Below the pieces are notes generated by a model, which was not told the DNA's origin, did no database searches, and was given only the letters and a program-made list of their open reading frames with translations. Position numbers and translations under genes: made by a program. This document shows positions 14,669 to 21,943 of a stretch of 64,000 nucleotides of DNA, in pieces. This DNA is from Nodosilinea sp. PGN35 (GTDB taxonomy: Bacteria; Cyanobacteriota; Cyanobacteriia; Phormidesmidales; Phormidesmidaceae), in the NCBI RefSeq assembly GCF_029109325.1, contig NZ_JAQKQJ010000015.1, positions 108,890 to 172,889 of the forward strand. The letters are read 5' to 3'. The number at the start of each line of letters is the position of its first letter. Position 1 is the stretch's first letter.

Positions 14669-16129
14669 TCAGGCATCTTTTGACTTCGATCGCCTAGTCC
14701 GCGCGGGTTTGGCCCTGGGCAACTCTAGTGCTGGATGGTGCAGCGCCAGGGCCTGCCGAAGGCAGTCTAGGGTGAGCAGGGGCGGTTCAGCCTGTTGGGC
14801 CAGGGCCACCGCCGTTTGGGCCAGGGCCACGATGTCGCCGCCGGTCAGGGGAAGCTGTTGGGCAACGTAGGCCCAACTCAGCGATCGCTCCTTCTTTATG
14901 CCTGGGGGTATGGCCCGCTTCCACAGCAGCTCGCGGGCCGCTCCGTCGGGAACCGGAAATTCAAGGGTACCCCTCATGGTCTGCCGCCAGGAGGGTTTGA
15001 TGCTTTGCAGGTATGGGCTGCTCAGCAGGGTCAACCCCGGCTGACGGCGGCGCTGAATCACCCAGGACTGCACCAGGGCCGCCTCAATTGTAGGGGTGCG
15101 GCCAAACCAGTGGGGCGCATTTTTGAGCAGCAGCACACAGGGGGGCAGGTCGGCCAGGTCGCCAAGCTCGGGAACGGTGCCGTCTTCGTCGGGGGCGATC
15201 GCCGCCAGATCGACCATCACCAGCAACAGCTCTAGCTCGGCGGCCAGCACCTTGGCGGCCAGGGTTTTGCCGGTGCCGCTGGGGCCGGCCAGCAGCACCA
15301 GGGTGCCGTCGGCGACGCGAGCGGCGGCGGTTACGGTCTTAAGCTGGGCCAGCAGCGGATCGGGCAGCACCAGACTGTTCCAGTTTTCCGCCGGAATCTC
15401 CGAAGATTCGCCGTCGATCGCCGCCGGAGCAATGGCCCAGGACTCCAGCGTGGCGGGGTCGGGCTCTTCGGCGAGGAGGTAGGTGGTCAGATCTTCGGTG
15501 AGACGCAGGTGGCGGCTGAGTAGAGTGGTGTCGTCGGCGTTGAGCCATTCCACCAGCCCCAGGCTGGCCAGGCGGCTGCCGGGGGCAATCAGGGGCCGCG
15601 ATCGCCGCCATTCCTGATCGTTTCTGCACAGCAGCCGCAGGCAGAGATCGACCGTGGGCAGATCCCAGTCGGCCTCGTCGTGCTGGTAGTGCAGGTAGCT
15701 GTAGAGCCGCCCAAAGCGCTGGTTGACCTCAGGGGCCAGCGCCAGCAGCAGCACGTTTTTTTCAAACAGGGTGAGCTGAAGGCGATCGCGCAGCTGGGGC
15801 AGGGCCAGCACCACCCCCTGCCGCTGGCTGGCCACAATGCGGGCCTCCAGCTGCTGGGCGTAGTTGCTGCCGGGCCGCGGGGCCTTAGGGGGGCGGGCGT
15901 GGTCGTAGTTGGGCTGGCCGCTGAGGCTAATGATGCCCTTCCACCAGTGGCGGGTGACCCGGTCTTCACCAGTCAGGGCAAAGTCGTCGATCTCTTGCAG
16001 CTCGCGCTTTTGCCGCGACACGGCCACCATCAGCAGGCGATCGAGCCAGGCCAGCTCGGTTTTCAGGTAGGCCCAGTTGTCGGCAAACGGAGCCAACTTG
16101 TCGAAATTCGGCCCCTCAGGGTTGGACAT
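14669..16129 (-). CDS. AAA-family ATPase with degenerate Walker B (486 aa)
   Basis: N-terminal 250 residues are helical (LPQLRDRLQLTLFEKNVLLLALAPEVNQRFGRLYSYL, as in two-part AAA proteins that occur with contractile injection systems and as stand-alone genes). The ATPase domain has Walker A LLAGPSGTGKTLAAKVLAAEL, but where DE of Walker B is expected it reads VLLLKNAPHWFG, and the sensor-1 Asn is Ser (TLLSSPYL). ATP hydrolysis is therefore doubtful. A C-terminal lid (LTGGDIVALAQTAVALA) and a basic tail follow. Start at 16129 (MSNPEGPNFDKLAPF) overlaps the end of the upstream VOC gene by 14 bp, so the two are probably co-transcribed. Confidence 0.8.
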   Translation of the reverse strand: MSNPEGPNFDKLAPFADNWAYLKTELAWLDRLLMVAVSRQKRELQEIDDFALTGEDRVTRHWWKGIISLSGQPNYDHARPPKAPRPGSNYAQQLEARIVASQRQGVVLALPQLRDRLQLTLFEKNVLLLALAPEVNQRFGRLYSYLHYQHDEADWDLPTVDLCLRLLCRNDQEWRRSRPLIAPGSRLASLGLVEWLNADDTTLLSRHLRLTEDLTTYLLAEEPDPATLESWAIAPAAIDGESSEIPAENWNSLVLPDPLLAQLKTVTAAARVADGTLVLLAGPSGTGKTLAAKVLAAELELLLVMVDLAAIAPDEDGTVPELGDLADLPPCVLLLKNAPHWFGRTPTIEAALVQSWVIQRRRQPGLTLLSSPYLQSIKPSWRQTMRGTLEFPVPDGAARELLWKRAIPPGIKKERSLSWAYVAQQLPLTGGDIVALAQTAVALAQQAEPPLLTLDCLRQALALHHPALELPRAKPARTRRSKSKDA

Positions 16130-16544
16130 AGCCCAGCACTCGAATAAATTCCAAAGGCAGCCCGTCGGCATCGGCGAGAAAGGCCACCTCGTAGACGCGA
16201 TCGCCGATAATCTGCTGCTGGGGCTCTAGCAAAACGTTTAGCATCCCTGTCGTCTCGGTAAACCGCTGGCGCACCGCCGCTAGCCAAGTGGGCAAGCTGG
16301 CGGTCACCTCGGTGAGATCAAAGGATAGATGATAGTAGCCGGTATAGTGCTCATCGCCAAAAGCATCGGCGGCGGGACGGGGCTCCGGCACCTGCATCAG
16401 CTCAATACGGCCCCCCAACCCCTCCATCCAGCAGGCCAGGGTGATGCCAGCGGTGAAGCGTTCGTGGACGGTAAAGCCCAGGGCCTCGTAGAAGGCGATC
16501 GCGCGGTGAATATCCTGGGTGCGAATTGATGCGTGGTGGAGCAT
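16116..16544 (-). CDS. VOC/glyoxalase-superfamily protein (142 aa)
   Basis: Paired beta-alpha-beta modules of the vicinal-oxygen-chelate fold: MLHHASIRTQDIHRAIAFYEALGFTV opens the first module, HLSFDLTEV the second, and VAFLADADGLPLEFIRVLG closes it. Possible metal ligands are His4, Glu in GRIELMQ, His in YYHLSFD and Glu in LEFIR. Substrate unknown; it could be a glyoxalase, dioxygenase or binding protein. The downstream ATPase start overlaps its end. Confidence 0.8.
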   Translation of the reverse strand: MLHHASIRTQDIHRAIAFYEALGFTVHERFTAGITLACWMEGLGGRIELMQVPEPRPAADAFGDEHYTGYYHLSFDLTEVTASLPTWLAAVRQRFTETTGMLNVLLEPQQQIIGDRVYEVAFLADADGLPLEFIRVLGYVQP

Positions 16545-16569
16545 CGGGCAAGCAACTCAAACAGGCGGA

Positions 16570-17082
16570 TTACTCAAAGAGGCGAAAGTAGGGGTAGCGC
16601 ACCGGCACGCCCGGCTCTTTCTCGAGGCTAAAGTTGATCACCGCCCAGCGCGGATCTACCTCGGCAGAGGGGCTAAACTCCACCGGCAGTCCGTAGAGCT
16701 TGGGGGCCGTGGAGGTTTCGACCTGGCCGCGCCAGGGATTGTTGCGCTCCAGGTAGGAGTTGACCAGCTCCTGGTAGCGCTGAGCAATAATTACCCGTGT
16801 GGCCCGGTAGCCCTGGGTGTAGAGGCGATCGAGGGCCTCGTGAATCTCAAAGCGAATGCCGTCGGGGTGGGTGTGCTGGCGATACCATTCGCCCTCCCAC
16901 TGCCGCCAGTGCCGACCCGACTGGAGGTGCACCAGCTCCTTGGAGTCGGGGTTGGCCTCAAAGGCACCGTGGCGCGTGCACAGGTAGGTATCAGTCAGCG
17001 TCAGGGCCGGAATCGTTTGACGACAGTGAGGGCACTGGATTTCTGGGCCATAGATGGGGTACTGCAAGGCGGAGTTGACCAT
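16570..17082 (-). CDS. TIGR02652-family cyanobacterial protein (170 aa)
   Basis: Conserved protein of unknown function. A CXXC pair (IQCPHCRQTIPALTLTDTYLCTRHGAF) suggests a small zinc-binding N-terminal domain, followed by HLQSGRHWRQWEGEWYRQHTHPDGIRFEIHEALDRLY and ending PVRYPYFRLFE. Start taken at MVNSALQYPIYGPEI (17082), because residues encoded upstream do not look conserved. Same strand as the VOC gene, 25 bp away; divergent from the carbonic anhydrase gene. Confidence 0.8.
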   Translation of the reverse strand: MVNSALQYPIYGPEIQCPHCRQTIPALTLTDTYLCTRHGAFEANPDSKELVHLQSGRHWRQWEGEWYRQHTHPDGIRFEIHEALDRLYTQGYRATRVIIAQRYQELVNSYLERNNPWRGQVETSTAPKLYGLPVEFSPSAEVDPRWAVINFSLEKEPGVPVRYPYFRLFE

Positions 17083-17273
17083 TGGGCTGGAACCAGACGT
17101 GTCCTCGTTAGGGCGACCAACAATAGGGGCAATCAACAAGCAAATAGGGCAGCGGGAGCGGTGGGCTATAGCCGTATTATACCTGTGGGAACTCGGCTCT
17201 CCTCGTAGCCAGGGCATTCCATTGCCCAAAACCGGCATTTTTTTTGGGAACTTCACCGGAGACTCTTCTAGCT

Positions 17274-17801
17274 ATGGCCTCTTCCCCCGGCTCCCTCTGG
17301 CCTCAACCTGACCTGTCTCAGGCGGCTTTTATAGCCCCCAACGCCACGGTCATGGGTCAAGTCACCCTCCACGAAGGCTGCAACATTTGGTACGGGGCGG
17401 TGCTGCGCGGCGATGTCGAAGGCATTGAAGTCGGTGCCTACAGCAACGTGCAGGACGGGGCAATTCTCCACGGCGACCCCGGCCAGCCGACGGTGCTCGA
17501 AGACTACGTCACCGTCGGCCACCGGGCCGTGATCCACAGCGCCCACATTGAGCGGGGCTGCCTGATCGGCATCGGAGCGATCGTACTGGACGGGGTGCGG
17601 GTGGGCACCGGCAGCATTGTTGGGGCCGGGGCGGTAGTGACCAGGGATGTGCCGCCGCGATCGCTGGTCATGGGCATCCCCGGCAAAGTGGTACGCCAGA
17701 TCTCCGATCAACAGGCCCTAGAACTGCTGGAGCACGCCCAAAAGTACTACCAGCTCGCCCTGGCCCACGCCGGGCGCAGCAACGATCTCGGGTTTGTCTA
17801 A
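17274..17801 (+). CDS. Gamma-carbonic-anhydrase-like hexapeptide protein (175 aa)
   Basis: Left-handed beta-helix protein of the gamma-carbonic anhydrase/YrdA/PaaY group, usually trimeric with Zn at subunit interfaces. Hexapeptide repeats run from NATVMGQVTLHEGCNIWYGAVLRGD to GTGSIVGAGAVVTRDVPPRSLVMGIPGKVVR, and the three metal His candidates are in ILHGD, TVGHRA and VIHSAH. A C-terminal helix (EHAQKYYQLALAHA) follows. Start at ATG 17274. Could be an active carbonic anhydrase or a relative of another activity. Confidence 0.88.
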   Translation: MASSPGSLWPQPDLSQAAFIAPNATVMGQVTLHEGCNIWYGAVLRGDVEGIEVGAYSNVQDGAILHGDPGQPTVLEDYVTVGHRAVIHSAHIERGCLIGIGAIVLDGVRVGTGSIVGAGAVVTRDVPPRSLVMGIPGKVVRQISDQQALELLEHAQKYYQLALAHAGRSNDLGFV

Positions 17802-17870
17802 GCGCTGAGCCTCTACCGCCAAGCCAGCAGCAAACTTCGCAATTTGCTAAGATTCAGAATGGTTAAGCCC

Positions 17871-18170
17871 ATGCACATCATTACTCGTGCTCGTCTGGCA
17901 GCATTTTGGGAGAAACACCCTGACTCAAAAACCAGCCTACTGCTTTGGTATAAGCTAACAATTACTGCCAGATGGCAAAACTTAACTGAAGTGCGGCGAG
18001 TATTTTCAACTGCCGACCCCGTTGGCAACTTGACCGTCTTTAATATAGGCGGTAATAAATATCGCCTCGTCACGTTAATTGACTACACCTACCAAAAAGT
18101 GTTTATTCGCAGCGTTCTTACCCATGCCGAGTACGACAAGAACAACTGGGAAAAAGATGATTGGTTATGA
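17871..18170 (+). CDS. higB: HigB-type toxin (mRNA interferase, 99 aa)
   Basis: Type II toxin of the HigB family (RelE-like fold) that cleaves mRNA on the ribosome. Opens MHIITRARLAAFWEKHPDS and ends with the family hallmark RLVTLIDYTYQKVFIRSVLTHAEYDKNNW. Start at ATG 17871; upstream in-frame ATG 17859 is possible. Toxin-first order with the antitoxin 85 bp downstream is usual for HigBA. Composition is AT-richer than flanking genes, suggesting acquisition. Confidence 0.9.
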   Translation: MHIITRARLAAFWEKHPDSKTSLLLWYKLTITARWQNLTEVRRVFSTADPVGNLTVFNIGGNKYRLVTLIDYTYQKVFIRSVLTHAEYDKNNWEKDDWL

Positions 18171-18255
18171 GTAATTCACTGTAAATCAGAATATGAAACG
18201 GGCAAAAAACAGTGGCTGATTAATTCAGCGATCGCAAGCAGCAGAGGACTCTACT

Positions 18256-18663
18256 ATGTTTGCAACCGAGCCAGAAAGCTATCTTCAGCTTTTGCAAAAA
18301 TTTCCGCCTCGACCGATTAGAACCGAGGAGCAGTTTCTAGCTGTGCAGAGCGTCATCGATAGTTTGATAGATGCTGGAGAGATAACGCCAGAAAAGCAAG
18401 ACTACCTCAATGTTTTAGGTATGCTTGTCCACGATTACGAAGAGCAGCGTTGGCCAATACCAGACCTGAGTGGCATCGACCTGCTGCGTGCGCTGATGGA
18501 TGAGTTTAGCCTCAAGCAAAAAGATTTAGTTCCTATCTTTAAAACCGAGTCTATTGTCTCAGCCGTTCTCAATGGCCAGCGCCATTTCACCGTGGAGCAC
18601 ATTGAAAAACTAGCTGACTTTTTTCACGTTTCACCCGCCGCATTCTTTCCTCGAGCATCGTAA
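18256..18663 (+). CDS. higA: HigA-type antitoxin with HTH domain (135 aa)
   Basis: Neutralises HigB and represses the operon by DNA binding. N-terminal helical toxin-binding part (MFATEPESYLQLLQKFPPRPIRTEEQFLAVQSVIDSLI), C-terminal XRE-like helix-turn-helix (FSLKQKDLVPIFKTESIVSAVLNGQRHFTVEHIEKLADFFHVSPAAFF). Both toxin and antitoxin look intact. Its stop codon overlaps the ATG of the next gene (TAATG). Confidence 0.9.
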   Translation: MFATEPESYLQLLQKFPPRPIRTEEQFLAVQSVIDSLIDAGEITPEKQDYLNVLGMLVHDYEEQRWPIPDLSGIDLLRALMDEFSLKQKDLVPIFKTESIVSAVLNGQRHFTVEHIEKLADFFHVSPAAFFPRAS

Positions 18664-19478
18664 TGAATCTGGTTTTTCGATCCTTAGCAATTGCTCTGCT
18701 CTATCTGCTGTGTATCGTGGGCTGGGGCCTGCCCGCACAGGCACAATCTGCCACGGCAGACCTGTCCCCCCAAGCGGTGCAGGAAATCTCTGACCTGCGC
18801 GACAAAGCCTTCACTGCATCTCAAAAGGGGCAATTTGCCGAGGCCGAGACCTACTGGAGCCAGCTGATCGACTACCTGCCCAACGAAGCCGCCCTGTGGA
18901 GCAACCGGGGCAACGTGCGGGTGAGCCAAAACCACCTGGCCGCAGCGCTGGAGGACTACACCCAGGCGATCGCCCTGGCCCCCGAACAGCCCGACCCCTA
19001 CCTCAACCGGGGCGCGGCTTTAGAAGGCCTGGGGCGCTGGGAGGAGGCGATCGCCGACTACACCACTCTCCTCACCCTCGACCCCGACGATGCCGCCGCC
19101 TACAACAACCGGGGCAACGCCCAGGCGGGCCTGGGCAACTGGGAAACGGCCCTGGCCGACTACCAAAAAGCTGTCGAGCTTGACCCCAAATTTGCCTTCG
19201 CCCGGGTCAACGCCGCCCTGGCCGAATACCAGCTCGGCCACGCCGAAGAAGCCATTCGCCAGTTTCGCAGTCTCACCCGCCGCTACCCCAGTTTTGCCGA
19301 CGCCCGCGCCGCCCTCACCGCCGCCCTCTGGGGCCAGGGCCAGAGCGGCGAAGCCGAGAGCAACTGGGTAGCCGTCATGGGCCTCGATCGCCGCTACAAA
19401 GACCTCGACTGGGTGGGCACCGTGCGCCGCTGGCCCCCCGCCATGGTCGCCGCCCTGGAGAAGTTCTTGAACCTGTAG
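18663..19478 (+). CDS. Exported TPR-repeat protein (271 aa)
   Basis: Signal peptide (LAIALLYLLCIVGWGLPAQAQS) followed by at least four tetratricopeptide repeats (residues about 45-215), e.g. AALWSNRGNVRVSQNHLAAALEDYTQAIALAP, then DPYLNRGAALEGLGRWEEAIADYTTLL, AAYNNRGNAQAGLGNWETALADYQKAVEL and RVNAALAEYQLGHAEEAIRQF. Acts as a periplasmic or thylakoid-lumen scaffold; partner unknown. ATG overlaps the higA stop, so it can be translated by coupling. GC-rich, unlike the toxin-antitoxin genes. Confidence 0.85.
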   Translation: MNLVFRSLAIALLYLLCIVGWGLPAQAQSATADLSPQAVQEISDLRDKAFTASQKGQFAEAETYWSQLIDYLPNEAALWSNRGNVRVSQNHLAAALEDYTQAIALAPEQPDPYLNRGAALEGLGRWEEAIADYTTLLTLDPDDAAAYNNRGNAQAGLGNWETALADYQKAVELDPKFAFARVNAALAEYQLGHAEEAIRQFRSLTRRYPSFADARAALTAALWGQGQSGEAESNWVAVMGLDRRYKDLDWVGTVRRWPPAMVAALEKFLNL

Positions 19479-19550
19479 TTGCAGCCTGTTGCGGGTGTTT
19501 TCGCTGTACACCCTGGCCGAGGAGTTGCAGACGGTGTTGCAGATTCTTAC

Positions 19551-19590
19551 GGGGTTATGGGGTGGGGCGATCGCCCCACCCCATAACCCC
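19551..19590. terminator. 40-bp perfect palindrome centred on HIP1
   Basis: ggggttatggggtggggcga at 19551-19570 is exactly reverse-complemented by 19571-19590; the centre is ggcgatcgcc. It lies between the convergent TPR gene and the gene ending at 19604, so it probably terminates both directions. No T-run. Confidence 0.7.
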
Positions 19591-19603
19591 AATTAGGCTC
19601 CGC

Positions 19604-20317
19604 TCAGGAGGGCGATAGGATGGCGGTCAGCACCGCCTCGACCATGGCCTGGGCCTCGGCCACAGAGTCTGGATCCCCCACCTCGTGGCCTTCGAAGAAG
19701 AGGGCCAAAGGCAGCGCCGCCGAAATTACCAGGGTTTCGTAGAGTTCTTGCTTAGCCTGGGCGCTGAGGGTCTGAAAGTGGGCATCGTTGGCCAGCGCCT
19801 CGTTGAAGTTTTGCAGAATGGCATCCTGGTCGGCCTCACTCAGCTCTTCGCCGTCGTTGAGCATATAGTGGCTGGTCAGCAGCAGGTACGTCATCGCCCC
19901 GGCCACGTTATTTTGCAGGCGCTGCTCGCCCTCCTGCCCCAGCCAGTCGTGGTAGAAGGTCAGCAGGTCACTGTAGAGGGCGGCCATTTGCTGCTGTTCG
20001 GTGGGGCTGAGGGCCGGGTCGGCGGCCAGCCGCCGGGGCATAAGCTGGGCCGCCACGGGCCGAAAGGCGCTGGCGCTGAGCGGTGCCGGGGCCGCTGGGG
20101 CCGGGGCCGAGCCGCTGGCAGAGCCGGAGGAACCCCCTTCGATCATGCGCTGAAAGGCGCGGTTCATGATGGCGGTGTCGGCGCTGCTGGAGATGGGGTT
20201 GTTCCAGGTGCTGAAGGTGTAGGGGTTGGTGAACTGGGCCTCGGCGGGGCGCGGGGCGGCCAGGCTGAGGGTGGCGGTGGCGATCGCTGCGGTCAGTAGC
20301 TTGAGGGGTCTAATCAT
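19604..20317 (-). CDS. Exported hypothetical protein, DUF6683-like (237 aa)
   Basis: Signal peptide (MIRPLKLLTAAIATATLSLAAPRPAEAQ) and a linker rich in Ser, Ala and Pro precede a helical domain (about residues 95-235): NNVAGAMTYLLLTSHYMLNDGEELSEADQDAILQNFNEAL, then LSAQAKQELYETLVISAAL. This helical pattern resembles DUF6683; the assignment is tentative. Start chosen at 20317 because the signal peptide begins there. Function unknown. Confidence 0.65.
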   Translation of the reverse strand: MIRPLKLLTAAIATATLSLAAPRPAEAQFTNPYTFSTWNNPISSSADTAIMNRAFQRMIEGGSSGSASGSAPAPAAPAPLSASAFRPVAAQLMPRRLAADPALSPTEQQQMAALYSDLLTFYHDWLGQEGEQRLQNNVAGAMTYLLLTSHYMLNDGEELSEADQDAILQNFNEALANDAHFQTLSAQAKQELYETLVISAALPLALFFEGHEVGDPDSVAEAQAMVEAVLTAILSPS

Positions 20318-20417
20318 GGTTGGGATCCTTTGGGCTTCAGTTACCCCCGATTCGTCCCTACGGTTTGACCTTTTGGGAATCGGGGCTATGGGATGGAATT
20401 TGTTATCTGACAGGGTT

Positions 20418-20948
20418 CTATTCCGCCAATTGGAACCAATGCGGAGTTGGCTGGCCCTGGGAGACTCGCCTAGCCAGGGCCACCTGGTTTTCCAGGGCAC
20501 TGAGAAAGTTAAGGCCGCCGTTGAGGGGGGCAATTTCGATTACCAGCAGTTCGCCGCTTTCGGCAAAGATGCGAATCACATCGCCAGTGACGGGTTGCTC
20601 TTCGTGCTCGATGCGGGCCACCTGCTGGAGGAGAATGCTGCTGTTGCCCCCTGGCCGGTGGTAGAGCACGCGGCGATCGGTGAGGATGGCGGCCTCAGTG
20701 CCCTTGAGGGCAATGGTGGCGTCGTAGTAGGCAATCACCGTCTCATCAGCCTCCAGCAGGCGATTGGTTTCCAGGTATTCTTTGGCGTAGGGCTCCAGGG
20801 TGCTGGTCACCCGTACGCCCCCGGCCGGGCCAAAGCTGAAGAAAATTACCAAACTAACGGCGGCGATCGCCAGCCCGCCGATGGGCACCCCCAGGCCAAT
20901 CCACAGCCACTTCAGGGGTTTTGGTTGAATTGCTTGCATGGGTTTCAC
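20418..20948 (-). CDS. Single-pass membrane protein with PH-like domain (176 aa)
   Basis: One N-terminal transmembrane segment (LKWLWIGLGVPIGGLAIAAVSLVIFFSF) followed by a beta-rich domain (ADETVIAYYDATIALKGTEAAILTDRRVLYHRP, SSILLQQVARIEHEEQ, VIRIFAESGELLVIEIAP), a pattern of bacterial PH-like domains. A short helix ends it. An alternative start is three codons downstream (MQAIQ). Function unknown. Confidence 0.65.
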   Translation of the reverse strand: MKPMQAIQPKPLKWLWIGLGVPIGGLAIAAVSLVIFFSFGPAGGVRVTSTLEPYAKEYLETNRLLEADETVIAYYDATIALKGTEAAILTDRRVLYHRPGGNSSILLQQVARIEHEEQPVTGDVIRIFAESGELLVIEIAPLNGGLNFLSALENQVALARRVSQGQPTPHWFQLAE

Positions 20949-21053
20949 TCCTGGTCAAACTTCAAAATTCAAGCTCCCTGGGGTCTAGCTGGAATTACTC
21001 CGCTAGAAGCCGCCCTGGGCTCCAGAACCCAGGGAGCTATAGCAGCTAGAGAA

Positions 21054-21539
21054 TTAGTGGCGCACGGGCACGGCGGTCAGTTGGGCTTCGAGGCGCTCCA
21101 GGTTGGCGGGGCTCATGGTTTGCAGATAGCCCTCGGCCATCTGCGGGGGCAGCAGTTCCAGCATCAGCCGGTTTTCTACCCAAAATTCCACCAGGTCAAA
21201 CAGGCCGTCGCGGTTGCAGGCCAGGGTGCGCCACCCCTCCCGCTGGGCGATCGCCTCAATTTCTGCCTGGCTCACCGGCACCGACACCGCCGCATGGACT
21301 GCGGTGAAGTGATAGGGGTGGGCATTCTGGCAAAAGCTGGCCTCATCCTGCCCCTGGCCCGGCATAATTTCGCTGCCGATGGGGTAGACCTCAAACAGGG
21401 TGCCGTAGGCATCCTTGGCGGCGACAGCGTAGGCCCCCTCCAGAGGAGGGAAGGGCATCACACTGCCCTGGCACAGTTCGGCCAAGATCAGGGCAACCCG
21501 GTGGGGATCCTTAGCCGGAATCGACAGGTGGTGAATCAT
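21054..21539 (-). CDS. VOC-superfamily-like hypothetical protein (161 aa)
   Basis: MIHHLSIPAKDPHRVALILAEL resembles the first strand-helix of a vicinal-oxygen-chelate module, and HYHFT-like HPYHFTAVHAAVSVPVSQAEIEAIAQREGWRTL the second. The C-terminal segment (VEFWVENRLMLELLPPQMAEGYLQTMSP) gives a Glu in strand position. Metal ligands are plausible (His3/His4, Glu) but not proven. Single gene. Confidence 0.6.
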   Translation of the reverse strand: MIHHLSIPAKDPHRVALILAELCQGSVMPFPPLEGAYAVAAKDAYGTLFEVYPIGSEIMPGQGQDEASFCQNAHPYHFTAVHAAVSVPVSQAEIEAIAQREGWRTLACNRDGLFDLVEFWVENRLMLELLPPQMAEGYLQTMSPANLERLEAQLTAVPVRH

Positions 21540-21943
21540 AAAAACCTCCCAATTTTGGGGAAAGCAGAGAGAAAAAGCCGAACCCAGGAAAAGTGGAGAA
21601 CCTGGGCAGAAAACGTTTTTGGTGAACGTTTTGTTGGTTTAACTATCGCTTTGCCACCCCGGGGAAGCCAGGGAAGATAGAGTCAGTTAAGCGGTAACTT
21701 AAGCCCCCGGTCTAACTGACCTTTAATCTTGACTTTCGCCCTGGCTAGCACCTTGCCACCAGCGCTCCCAATCGCCAACGCCAGCGCCATTCCCAGGGTC
21801 TGAGAGCATCCTTGGCCCCAATCCCCAGGGGCAGCCCGTTCTGGTTGCAGAGCTGGACAAAGGTTGCCTAGAGCTCCGTATATTTATGGAGGCTGTGCAT
21901 CAAATTTATGGTTTTTTTAGCTGGTTCTTGAGGCTTTCATGGC
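21540..21943. other. Gene-free spacer with one inverted repeat
   Basis: No supported gene. An 8-bp inverted repeat gtcagtta (21682-21689)/taactgac (21713-21720) lies in it and could form a hairpin. Promoters for the diverging genes at 21539 and 21944 should be here but none is clear. Confidence 0.5.

Noticed and set aside
19485..19590. Short frame downstream of the TPR gene (FSLYTLAEELQTVLQ...)
   Set aside because: Runs into the 40-bp palindrome and lacks a start with ribosome site; too weak to call.
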